DNA from: Pseudomonadota bacterium
GTDB taxonomy: Bacteria; Pseudomonadota; Alphaproteobacteria; Rhizobiales; Rhizobiaceae
Length of the DNA stretch: 5,071 nt
Direction of reading: 5' to 3'
Assembly: GCA_023451915.1 (NCBI GenBank)
Contig: JAEXXS010000026.1
Coordinates: 1-5,071, forward strand
Shown here: positions 1 to 5,071 of the stretch, piece by piece
How positions within the stretch are numbered: position 1 is the first letter of the stretch
Layout of the letters: each line of letters begins with the position of its first letter
Translations under genes and position numbers: made by a program
Notes under the pieces: generated by a model
Database searches by the model: none
Seen by the model: the letters and a program-made list of their open reading frames with translations, nothing else
Told to the model about the DNA's origin: nothing

Positions 1-100
1 AGCCGCCCCACCTACTCGTCAGCCAACAATCTGTCAACCGCTTTCACCAGAACTCAAGGACGAAGCAACCTGCCGCTAGCAGCGTCGCCGCCCTCGTTGT
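1..100 (-). other. Leader of a leftward stable-RNA transcript (probable rRNA operon)
   Basis: I see no credible coding frame here. On the minus strand this stretch lies immediately downstream of a strong promoter (107-135), and it begins with a GC-rich run after the -10 box (AGCGCCACAACGAGGGCGG on the minus strand). It resembles, as I remember them, the leaders that follow rhizobial rRNA promoters. The RNA itself (16S, or a tRNA) would lie left of the window and is not visible, nor is a boxA antitermination element. The assignment to an rRNA operon is inference; a tRNA or another highly expressed gene is possible. Confidence 0.45.
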
Positions 101-106
101 GGCGCT

Positions 107-135
107 ATATAGGGCGGACTAAGCCAAACTGTCAA
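107..135 (-). promoter_or_regulatory. Strong sigma70-type promoter, rRNA-like, directed leftward
   Basis: Read on the minus strand, a perfect -35 TTGACA (130-135) is separated by exactly 17 bases from a -10 CTATAT (107-112). This matches the rhizobial housekeeping consensus CTTGAC/CTATAT, which is typical of rRNA and tRNA promoters, except that G rather than C precedes TTGAC. The six bases after the -10 are AGCGCC, a GC-rich discriminator of the kind linked to stringent (ppGpp) control of stable RNA. Transcription should start near position 100 and run left. It points away from the sugar kinase gene, so the two transcripts diverge. The box match is seen directly; the class of the downstream gene is inferred. 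Confidence 0.72.
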
Positions 136-242
136 CACAGGTCTCGCGAAAAAAGCGATTTTCTTTTCCACAGCCAATGTGGTGTCTTTTAACGTAAATT
201 CAACCGATGAAACCTGTCGATTCGAACAGTTGCGACAAACAT

Positions 243-1115
243 ATGACAATCAAGCACATACCGTATCGGATTGCCGTCGATGGCGGAGGAACCGGATGCA
301 GGGCAGTTCTGACGGACGACGCCGGGACTATTCTGGGCCGCGCCACTGGCGGACCGGCCAATATAGGAGCCGATACGCCGACCGCGCTCGCACATATAAT
401 AGAAGTCGCCGAACAGGCCGCCTCGAATGCGGGGCTGGGCGTTGCGGTATTGAGTGAAGCGCGCGCGGTGCTGGGGCTGGCCGGGGCCAATTCGCTCGCC
501 AACCGCGAGGCATATTATGATGCGCTGCCATTCGGGCAAGTCAGGATCGTGTCGGATGCGGTGACCGCGCTGCAAGGCGCGCTTGGCGATGGCGACGGGG
601 CCATGATCATTGTCGGAACGGGCTCAGCCTTTATCAAGCGAATGGGCGAGACAATCGAGATTGTCGGCGGGCGCGGCTTCATGCTGAGCGACCACGCGGG
701 CGGCGCACGGTTGGGACGCGAACTGCTGGAAGAAGCACTGCTTGCCGCCGATGGCATGGCTGCGCGCAGCGGGCTGATCGACGCCGCACTGGCGCAGTTT
801 AAGAATGATGCGCGTGAAATCACCGCCTTTTCAAGGCATGCGACTGCCGCTGACTACGCCGCCTTTGCGCCATTGGTCTTTGAATGGGCGATGAAGGATG
901 ATCCGCTCGGCCTTTCGATTACCAAGCGAGCCTGCGATTCCATCCGCCGCGGGCTGAACCGCTTAAGCGTCGAAACGCTTGGTCGCTTCAGCATGACGGG
1001 CGGGCTGGCGAATGCCTATGCCGCACTGCCCTTTTTCCCGCACCGCGCACTTTATAAGCCGCCGCTTGGCGATGCCTTGCAGGGCGCGCTGGCGCTGGCC
1101 TTGAGAGACCACTAA
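243..1115 (+). CDS. BadF/BadG/BcrA/BcrD-family ATPase, N-acetylglucosamine kinase-like
   Basis: A cytoplasmic sugar kinase of the actin/hexokinase ATPase fold, most like the N-acetylglucosamine kinase branch of the BadF/BadG/BcrA/BcrD family; it probably phosphorylates an amino sugar with ATP. Numbered from an upstream in-frame ATG at 207, motifs are: phosphate-1 loop DGGGTGCR (25-32); GGPANIG (48-54); LGLAG (88-92); SDA (115-117), where the catalytic aspartate is expected; phosphate-2 VGTGSA (135-140); GGRGFMLSDHAGGARLGRELL (153 on), the family signature; and adenosine motif MTGGLANAY (263-271). Family members usually start about 10 residues before the first glycine loop, so I prefer the ATG at 243 (290 residues); neither start has a clear ribosome binding site. 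The length is normal and no motif is missing. No sugar transporter or deacetylase is adjacent, so the substrate is unproven; a benzoyl-CoA reductase activator role is unlikely in this context. Confidence 0.87.
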   Translation: MTIKHIPYRIAVDGGGTGCRAVLTDDAGTILGRATGGPANIGADTPTALAHIIEVAEQAASNAGLGVAVLSEARAVLGLAGANSLANREAYYDALPFGQVRIVSDAVTALQGALGDGDGAMIIVGTGSAFIKRMGETIEIVGGRGFMLSDHAGGARLGRELLEEALLAADGMAARSGLIDAALAQFKNDAREITAFSRHATAADYAAFAPLVFEWAMKDDPLGLSITKRACDSIRRGLNRLSVETLGRFSMTGGLANAYAALPFFPHRALYKPPLGDALQGALALALRDH

Positions 1116-1123
1116 TAAAGATG

Positions 1124-1158
1124 AACCGAGGGGCAAAAAGACTTGTCGCAGCTCGGTT
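1124..1158 (+). repeat. Inverted repeat between the kinase and the Rrf2 gene (weak terminator or operator)
   Basis: AACCGAG (1124-1130) and CTCGGTT (1152-1158) can pair over 7 bases with a 21-base loop. A run of six T lies at 1170-1175, 11 bases beyond the stem rather than directly after it. It could end the kinase transcript imperfectly or act in regulating the Rrf2 gene 41 bases downstream. The pairing is seen directly; its role is unknown. Confidence 0.3.
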
Positions 1159-1199
1159 TAGCCGTTACGTTTTTTATCTGAAAGTCTCGCAGGGGTGGC

Positions 1200-1625
1200 A
1201 TGCTTACCAAGAAAGGCAAATACGGCCTGAAAGCCATGGTTCATCTGGCGGGAATAGCCGATGGACAACTGGCCTCAGCCAGTGAGATCGCTGAAAAGCA
1301 TCATATCCCGCGAAAATTCCTCGACAATATTTTCACCGAACTGCGCAATGCCGGTTTCGTCGTCAGCCGCAAAGGCAAGGGCGGCGGATTTTGTCTGGCA
1401 CGCCCGGCCAATGAAATTGCCATCGGCAATATCATTCGCGCGCTGGATGGCGCGCTGGCGCCCATCGCCTGTGCAAGCAAGACCGACTATCACCCTTGCG
1501 ACGACTGCGACGAAGAAGAATGCGAAGTGCGTCTGATGATGCTGGAGGTGCGCGAAGCCATTGCCAATGTGCTGGACCACCGCACGCTTGCCGACAGCAA
1601 GGCGCTCGCCTCGCTGTCGGAATAG
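1200..1625 (+). CDS. Rrf2-family transcriptional regulator with a C-terminal cysteine cluster
   Basis: A DNA-binding regulator of the IscR/NsrR/RirA/CymR superfamily. The 141 residues are the usual length. The N-terminal winged helix is clear: MLTKKGKYGLKAMVHLA (1-17), the recognition region SEIAEKHHIPRKFLDNIFTEL (28-48), and the wing VSRKGKGGGFCLARP (55-69). The C-terminal half carries cysteines at 91, 100, 103 and 108, plus Cys65 in the wing. In related proteins three cysteines in this zone hold an Fe-S cluster that senses iron, nitric oxide or redox state, so a cluster or metal here is likely, but the spacing is not exactly that of IscR. AGGGG at 1191-1195 is a good ribosome binding site for this ATG. 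It lies 84 bases after the kinase on the same strand and converges on the zinc GTPase gene with 9 bases between stop codons. The target genes and signal cannot be told from sequence; it is not RirA or IscR by any context seen. Confidence 0.87.
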   Translation: MLTKKGKYGLKAMVHLAGIADGQLASASEIAEKHHIPRKFLDNIFTELRNAGFVVSRKGKGGGFCLARPANEIAIGNIIRALDGALAPIACASKTDYHPCDDCDEEECEVRLMMLEVREAIANVLDHRTLADSKALASLSE

Positions 1626-1634
1626 CATTTTAGT

Positions 1635-2837
1635 TTAAGCCGCCGCTGACCAGTTAGGGAACGGATCGTTCAGGTCCGACCAGCGTTCCGGCGCAAAGGT
1701 CTCGTCTTCGACCAGACATGTATCGAGTTCGGCGGTCAGTGTTTCCTCGCGCATCGGATCGACACCGATGAAAACGATTTCCTGACGGCGATCCCCCCAC
1801 ACCTTGTGAAAATAAGGCGCCATCGCGCTCGTCCAGCCCGGCTCGGTCGGCCAATAGTTCTTCGGCACCGCCGACCACCAGCGCCCGCGCTTGGCTGTGC
1901 GCACCAAAGCGCCAGCCTGACTGATCTCGCCGACAAAATCCGGCTGGGTCGCCAGCCAGAAGAAACCCTTGGCCCGCACAACACCCGGCCAGCTCTTATC
2001 GAGAAATGACTGGAACTTTGCCGGATCGAAAGGCCGCCGCGCGCGATAGACGAAGGAACGAACGCCATATTCCTCGGTTTCCGGCACATGCGTGTTGAAA
2101 CCGTAAAGCTCCTTGTACCAGAGCGGGTGTTCGTGCGCCTTGTTGAAGTCAAACAGACGCGTATCCAGTATGGCATCCAGCGGCACCTGCCCGAAATCGA
2201 CCTCTTCGATACGCGCATCCGGGTTGAGTGAGTGAATGACCTTGCGGGCCAGATCGCGTTCTTCGGGGGACGCCGTCGAAACCTTGTTCAGCACCACCAC
2301 ATCGGCAAACTCGATCTGCTCGACCAGAAGATCGACAAGGGTGCGCTCGTCTTCATCGCCCAGCGACTCACCCCGGTCGCGCAGAAAATCGCTCGACGCG
2401 TAATCTTTCAGCAGATTGGCCGCATCCACGACCGTCACCATGGTGTCGAGCCGCGCCACATCGGTGAGGCTTTTGTCGTTCTCATCGCGAAACTCGAAGG
2501 TCGCAGCCACGGGCAGCGGCTCGGAAATGCCTGTCGATTCGATCAGGAGATAATCGAAGCGCCCCTGATCGGCCAGTTGCGAGACTTCCTTTAAAAGATC
2601 GTCGCGCAGCGTGCAGCAGATGCAGCCATTGGTCATTTCCACCAGCTGTTCTTCGGTGCGCGAGAGATTGGCCCCGCCTTCACGCACCAGCGAAGCGTCG
2701 ATATTGATCTCGCTCATATCGTTGACGATCACCGCGACACGGCGGTTCTCGCGATTGTTGAGCACATGATTGAGAAGCGTCGTCTTTCCGGCACCGAGGA
2801 AACCGGAAAGGACCGTAACGGGAAGCCTTTTTCTCAT
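1635..2837 (-). CDS. zigA: COG0523 (CobW/CobP47K family) GTPase, ZigA-type zinc metallochaperone
   Basis: A cytoplasmic G3E GTPase expected to move zinc to client metalloproteins during zinc starvation. The N-terminal GTPase domain shows Walker [10 protein letters not shown] (12-20), the zinc-binding GCICC signature with CxCC at 72-75, ESTGISEP (100-107), VVDA (136-139) and a G4-position NKVS (184-187). A CobW C-terminal domain fills roughly 250-370. The 400-residue length, the N-terminus and the body agree with ZigA/YciC-type members rather than with cobalamin CobW or nitrile hydratase activators, and no cobalamin genes are near. There is no long histidine-rich linker. The G4 motif ends in Ser where Asp normally reads guanine, which is odd. 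AAGGAAAGG (2842-2850, minus strand) is a strong ribosome binding site. It is the second gene of an operon, 35 bases after the DUF4198 gene, and is probably controlled by the Zur-like site at 3621-3637. Confidence 0.9.
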   Translation of the reverse strand: MRKRLPVTVLSGFLGAGKTTLLNHVLNNRENRRVAVIVNDMSEINIDASLVREGGANLSRTEEQLVEMTNGCICCTLRDDLLKEVSQLADQGRFDYLLIESTGISEPLPVAATFEFRDENDKSLTDVARLDTMVTVVDAANLLKDYASSDFLRDRGESLGDEDERTLVDLLVEQIEFADVVVLNKVSTASPEERDLARKVIHSLNPDARIEEVDFGQVPLDAILDTRLFDFNKAHEHPLWYKELYGFNTHVPETEEYGVRSFVYRARRPFDPAKFQSFLDKSWPGVVRAKGFFWLATQPDFVGEISQAGALVRTAKRGRWWSAVPKNYWPTEPGWTSAMAPYFHKVWGDRRQEIVFIGVDPMREETLTAELDTCLVEDETFAPERWSDLNDPFPNWSAAA

Positions 2838-2872
2838 GACACCTTTCCTTGAATTCAGAGATTGGGTTGGGG

Positions 2873-3607
2873 TCAGTCGTGATGATGCGGATCAAGATTG
2901 AAGGTCAGCGTGGTGAAATAGCTGAGCTTGTCCGCATCGTGGGAATCCGTCATCGGGCTGGAATGTCCGGCACCAACGACATTGAGACCCGCATTGCGGA
3001 TTTTGATCGTGGCGATGCCCTCGGCATTGGTTTTCACCGGTGCGGCGTGACTGTCATTGACGTAATCCGCCGTGACGCAAACGCCTTCCACCGGATTGCC
3101 GTTAAACAGAACCTGCACCGGCAGCTCACTGCCTGCCGTCAGGATTGTCGGGTCCATGAGAGGCACGATTTCAAAGGGCAGCCCCTGGGTTTGCGGCTTC
3201 TTGCGCAAATGACCGAGGATGGCGACCGCAAATTTCTGGCTCTTGCTGGACTGCTTTGCACCCGGCACCTCGGCCTTCGACTTGTTGACCCATTTGCCAT
3301 CCGGACCTTCGGCCCAGAAACCGTTATCGAAAGTGCCACTGATAACCACCGCATTTTCCGGCACATCAAGAAGAGCATGGTCATCCTGCGGCCTGATCTC
3401 GACGGCGACTTTCTTGCCATCGACATCCTTGGCCGAAACCGCCTTGAGTTTTTGCGGATCGTAAGCCTCATCGCTCGCGCCGTGACCATAGACCACCGCC
3501 TGCGTGCCGTGGCGTTCGGCAATCCAGATGCCATGTGCGCTGGCGGTTACGGGCGCGAGCAAGATCGCCGCCAAGCCCATCGACCACCGTTTCCAGAAAT
3601 TACGCAT
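2873..3607 (-). CDS. Secreted DUF4198 (NikM-like) protein, putative periplasmic zinc-binding factor
   Basis: A 244-residue exported protein of the DUF4198/NikM-like family, which is often found beside metal uptake genes. The N-terminus is a signal peptide: basic start MRNFWKRW, hydrophobic core (about 10-20), then the cleavage motif TASA followed by [10 protein letters not shown]. Cleavage after Ala24 would leave His25 as the first residue of the mature protein. The AH-x-x-W pattern after the signal is typical of the family as I recall it. The body is beta-rich, with a closing [11 protein letters not shown] segment, and ends PHHHD. No transmembrane segment follows the signal, so it should be soluble in the periplasm. 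The ATG follows AGGATG (ribosome binding site, 3613-3618). It is first in an operon with the zinc GTPase and preceded by a Zur-like palindrome, which points to zinc rather than nickel. The biochemical role is unknown; zinc capture, buffering or hand-off to ZnuA are inferences. Confidence 0.82.
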   Translation of the reverse strand: MRNFWKRWSMGLAAILLAPVTASAHGIWIAERHGTQAVVYGHGASDEAYDPQKLKAVSAKDVDGKKVAVEIRPQDDHALLDVPENAVVISGTFDNGFWAEGPDGKWVNKSKAEVPGAKQSSKSQKFAVAILGHLRKKPQTQGLPFEIVPLMDPTILTAGSELPVQVLFNGNPVEGVCVTADYVNDSHAAPVKTNAEGIATIKIRNAGLNVVGAGHSSPMTDSHDADKLSYFTTLTFNLDPHHHD

Positions 3608-3620
3608 CGTTTCATCCTAT

Positions 3621-3637
3621 ATGTTATACCATTACGT
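3621..3637. promoter_or_regulatory. Putative Zur box before the DUF4198-zigA operon
   Basis: ATGTTATACCATTACGT contains GTTAT-N3-ATTAC (3623-3635), an imperfect palindrome with the same half-sites as the box before znuA (GTTAT-TTT-ATTAC). It sits 14 bases upstream of the DUF4198 start codon, just above its ribosome binding site, where a bound repressor would overlap or follow the promoter. Zinc-loaded Zur would repress here; this is inferred from the shared motif and gene content. Confidence 0.62.
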
Positions 3638-3686
3638 TTCTAACGCAAAGAACAGACGGCAGCGCCACCTTTGACGGATATTTTAC

Positions 3687-3718
3687 GCCGGGCCTCTGGA
3701 GGGAAGGGCCCGGCTTTT
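3687..3718 (+). terminator. Strong GC hairpin followed by T-run (plus-strand terminator shape)
   Basis: GCCGGGCC (3687-3694) pairs perfectly with GGCCCGGC (3707-3714) around a 12-base loop, and TTTT follows on the plus strand. This is the shape of an intrinsic terminator for rightward transcription, yet no rightward gene precedes it. Read leftward, after znuA, the same stem is followed by GTAAAATA, not a T-run, so it would be a poor intrinsic terminator for znuA, though it could stabilise that mRNA's 3' end or mark a Rho-dependent stop. Confidence 0.55.
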
Positions 3719-3719
3719 A

Positions 3720-3748
3720 GCGGTTGCAGGCCGCTGGCGAGCAACCGC
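3720..3748 (-). repeat. Second hairpin directly after the znuA stop codon
   Basis: GCGGTTGC (3720-3727) and GCAACCGC (3741-3748) form a perfect 8-base stem with a 13-base loop, beginning 5 bases after the znuA stop codon on the minus strand. No T-run follows in either direction. With the hairpin at 3687-3714 it gives znuA a two-hairpin 3' untranslated region, which may stop or protect the transcript and separate it from the DUF4198 operon. Confidence 0.45.
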
Positions 3749-3753
3749 AGCTG

Positions 3754-4788
3754 TTACGAGGACAGGCAGGCTTTCAGCGAATCCGCCAGATTGCGGATCA
3801 GTTGCGGATAAAGATCGGGGCCGTCCTTCAATTCAGCGCCAAGCGGGTCGAGAACACCGGTCTTGGCATCGGTTCCGTCGATAACCGTCTTGACGAGCTT
3901 CGGTTCGAACTGCGGCTCGGAGAACACGCAGGCCACCTTGAGCGATTTGATCTTGTCGTGGATCTGCTGGATGCGGGCGGCCCCTGGGGACTTTTCCGGG
4001 CTGACCGTGATGGAACCGGCGGCCTTCACGCCAAAGCGGTTTTCAAAATACTGATAGGCATCGTGGAACACGACGAATGGCTTGTCCTTCACCGGCTGCA
4101 ATTCCGTCGTGATATCCTTGGTCAGAGCATTCAGCTTTTCGGCGTAGGCTTTGGCGTTCTGCTCATATTGTGCGGCATGGGCCGGATCGCTCTCGCTCAG
4201 AACCTTGGCAATGTTGATGACAAGCACTTTGCCGTTTTGCGGATCGAGCCAGAAATGCAGATCATATTCGCCGTGGTGATGATGCTCATGCGCGCCTTCG
4301 CTCGCTTCGGCAGCGTGATCGTGGCCTGCTTCCGCGCCCGTCTTGTCGCCGTCATCATGCTTATCGGCATGGTCGTGGCCTTCGTGCCCCTCGCCGTCAT
4401 GGCCATGGTCATGCGCCTCAAATGGTCCGCCTTCGCGGAACTTCAGCCGGGTCAGTCCTTCCGATTCACCAAGCGCAACGACCTTTGCGCCCTCGCCCAG
4501 CGTATCGATCGGCTTATCCAGAAAGGTTTCCATCGACGGGCCAGCCCAGAAGATGACCTTGGCATGTTCGATAGCCTCGGCATCTGAAGGCTTGAGGCTA
4601 TAGACATGCTCCGAGCCTGCGCCCTGTACGATCAGTTTTGGCTCGCCGACGCCCTGCATGACTGCGGAAACAAGCGAATGGAGCGGCTTGATCGAAACGA
4701 CAACACCGTCTCGGTCTGCGGCAAAAGCAGTGCTGCCGAGACCGGACAGAAATGCGGAGGCGAGCAGCAGGGAACGCAAATGTTTCAT
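3754..4788 (-). CDS. znuA: ZnuA, periplasmic zinc-binding protein of the ZnuABC importer
   Basis: The solute-binding protein of the high-affinity zinc ABC transporter (cluster A-I/TroA family): it captures Zn(II) in the periplasm and passes it to the ZnuB permease, driven by ZnuC. A signal peptide (1-23) ends STAFA before ADRDG. Zinc ligands expected from E. coli ZnuA are visible: Glu60-His61 (GSEHVYSLKPSD), His178 (DLHFWLDP) and His242 (VVFHDAYQYF). Between them lies a histidine- and acid-rich loop at 126-172 with 14 histidines, a hallmark of zinc rather than manganese binding members. Cys287 and Cys341 fit the C-terminal disulfide of ZnuA. The 344-residue length is normal with this loop. 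A modest site GAGAG precedes the ATG. Neither znuC nor znuB lies downstream on this strand; the usual arrangement has them divergent, beyond the right edge. Two Zur-like palindromes upstream (4833-4871) suggest repression when zinc is plentiful. Confidence 0.96.
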   Translation of the reverse strand: MKHLRSLLLASAFLSGLGSTAFAADRDGVVVSIKPLHSLVSAVMQGVGEPKLIVQGAGSEHVYSLKPSDAEAIEHAKVIFWAGPSMETFLDKPIDTLGEGAKVVALGESEGLTRLKFREGGPFEAHDHGHDGEGHEGHDHADKHDDGDKTGAEAGHDHAAEASEGAHEHHHHGEYDLHFWLDPQNGKVLVINIAKVLSESDPAHAAQYEQNAKAYAEKLNALTKDITTELQPVKDKPFVVFHDAYQYFENRFGVKAAGSITVSPEKSPGAARIQQIHDKIKSLKVACVFSEPQFEPKLVKTVIDGTDAKTGVLDPLGAELKDGPDLYPQLIRNLADSLKACLSS

Positions 4789-4832
4789 GTTATCTCTCTT
4801 GAATGAGCGGGGTGAGCGGCATATCTGATGAT

Positions 4833-4849
4833 ATGTTATTTTATTACAT
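4833..4849. promoter_or_regulatory. Putative Zur box 1 of the znuA control region
   Basis: ATGTTATTTTATTACAT is an imperfect palindrome (12 of 17 positions symmetric) with core GTTAT-TTT-ATTAC at 4835-4847. Its centre is 53 bases upstream of the znuA start codon, a suitable place to block the znuA promoter. The core half-sites are identical to those of the box before the DUF4198 gene. Binding by Zur is inferred from the match to alphaproteobacterial Zur boxes as I know them and from the target gene. Confidence 0.7.
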
Positions 4850-4854
4850 CTGTT

Positions 4855-4871
4855 GCGTTATGCTATAACGT
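4855..4871. promoter_or_regulatory. Putative Zur box 2, near-perfect palindrome in the znuA control region
   Basis: CGTTATGCTATAACG (4856-4870) is symmetric at all but the three central bases. Its core GTTAT-GCT-ATAAC (4857-4869) matches the form of box 1, and the centres of the two boxes (4841 and 4863) are 22 bases apart, two helical turns. On the minus strand TTGCTA-N17-TATAGC, a weak candidate znuA promoter, places its -10 inside this box. It also lies nearer the presumed rightward znuC transcript, so it may serve both directions. Confidence 0.7.
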
Positions 4872-4949
4872 CTGCCATAAGGTCTAGCAACCCCTTTTTG
4901 GAGAAATTCACCCGGCATCTTTCTGGCGATATCGCATTCATCCTGAAAT

Positions 4950-4969
4950 TGCTGTCCTGTGTGACAGCA
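4950..4969 (+). repeat. Small hairpin in the leader of the presumed rightward (znuC) transcript
   Basis: TGCTGTC (4950-4956) pairs with GACAGCA (4963-4969) around a 6-base loop CTGTGT. The last base of the stem is the A of the possible ATG start at 4969, so the stem would partly cover that start if it is used. No T-run follows, so it is not an intrinsic terminator. Its role is unknown and a 7-base stem may occur by chance. Confidence 0.3.
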
Positions 4970-5071
4970 TGGGCAGGTTGATTTCACAATCGGGATATGG
5001 CGTGTCGCGCCGCCCGAAAAAGACGCTGGGAAAAACCCCGAATCGGCGGATGATCCGTTGGAATATGCTCT

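Larger units (their letters stand above)
4789..5071. other. Control region between znuA and a presumed divergent znuC
   Basis: This 283-base stretch has no long gene wholly inside it. Its left part is AT-rich and holds the two Zur-like palindromes; its right part becomes GC-richer toward the edge. A rightward frame is open from 4888 to the edge with possible starts ATG 4969, TTG 4978, ATG 5050 and ATG 5065. A second frame is open from 4965 to the edge and reads like an acidic protein tail (PPEKDAGKNPESADDPLEYA) but has no ATG or GTG start before the edge. None shows an ABC ATPase motif, so I cannot say whether znuC begins inside the window. Confidence 0.5.

Noticed and set aside
32..37. Second TTGACA on the minus strand, possible tandem rRNA promoter
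   Set aside because: At 16 to 18 bases spacing the -10 positions read GTAGGT, TAGGTG or AGGTGG, too far from TATAAT or CTATAT.
144..182. Short inverted repeats (TCGC/GCGA followed by T-rich bases, and CCACA/TGTGG at 168-182) before the kinase
   Set aside because: Stems of only 4 and 5 bases; too weak to call a terminator or operator.
189..575. 128-residue minus-strand frame over the kinase 5' end
   Set aside because: It overlaps the conserved phosphate-1 region of the kinase and has no recognisable features.
2873..3607. Nickel uptake (NikM) assignment for the DUF4198 gene
   Set aside because: No nikL, nikQ, nikO or cobalt/nickel transporter genes are present, the protein has no membrane segments after its signal, and the context is zinc.
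2849..3643. 264-residue open frame on the plus strand opposite the DUF4198 gene
   Set aside because: It is antisense to a gene with a signal peptide, ribosome binding site and family pattern; the product has no recognisable domain and the frame has no ribosome binding site.
3724..4587. 287-residue open frame on the plus strand opposite znuA, with a hydrophobic stretch resembling a membrane segment
   Set aside because: The hydrophobic run is the reverse complement of the histidine-rich loop of znuA (CAT/CAC codons read as ATG/GTG, giving Met and Val). It is an artefact.
4926..4935. Perfect 10-base palindrome GCGATATCGC
   Set aside because: It is unlike the Zur-type boxes and occurs only once; a palindrome of this length is expected by chance at some rate.

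Overview
The window reads as a chromosomal segment of an alphaproteobacterium, most likely the Brucella/Ochrobactrum group of Rhizobiales. The grounds are moderately high GC, protein sequences that resemble that clade as I remember it, AT-rich GTTAT-N3-AT(A/T)AC palindromes of the kind used by alphaproteobacterial Zur, and an rRNA-type promoter of the rhizobial form. No database search was possible, so the taxon is an inference.

Layout, left to right. Positions 1-135 hold a strong leftward promoter (TTGACA-N17-CTATAT with a GC-rich discriminator) and the start of its transcript; it looks like the promoter and leader of an rRNA operon or other stable RNA lying left of the window. Diverging from it is a BadF/BadG/BcrA/BcrD-family sugar kinase (243-1115, +). 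An Rrf2-family regulator with a cysteine cluster follows on the same strand (1200-1625). It meets the end of a leftward two-gene operon across only 9 bases. That operon (minus strand) is a secreted DUF4198/NikM-like protein (3607-2873) followed by a COG0523/ZigA-type zinc metallochaperone GTPase (2837-1635). Two strong hairpins (3687-3748) separate it from znuA (4788-3754, minus), the periplasmic zinc-binding protein of the ZnuABC importer. The last 283 bases are a non-coding, AT-rich control region from which a rightward transcript, probably znuC-znuB and perhaps zur, would leave the window.

Functionally, the right two thirds form a zinc-scarcity unit. Three similar palindromes, one before the DUF4198-zigA operon and two between znuA and the presumed znuC, suggest one zinc-sensing repressor (Zur) controls all of it. 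ZnuA captures zinc in the periplasm and ZigA would deliver it to client proteins in the cytoplasm. The DUF4198 protein is exported and histidine-bearing at both mature ends, and is the least understood member: plausibly a periplasmic zinc binder. The left third (rRNA-type promoter, kinase, Rrf2 regulator) shows no sequence link to zinc.
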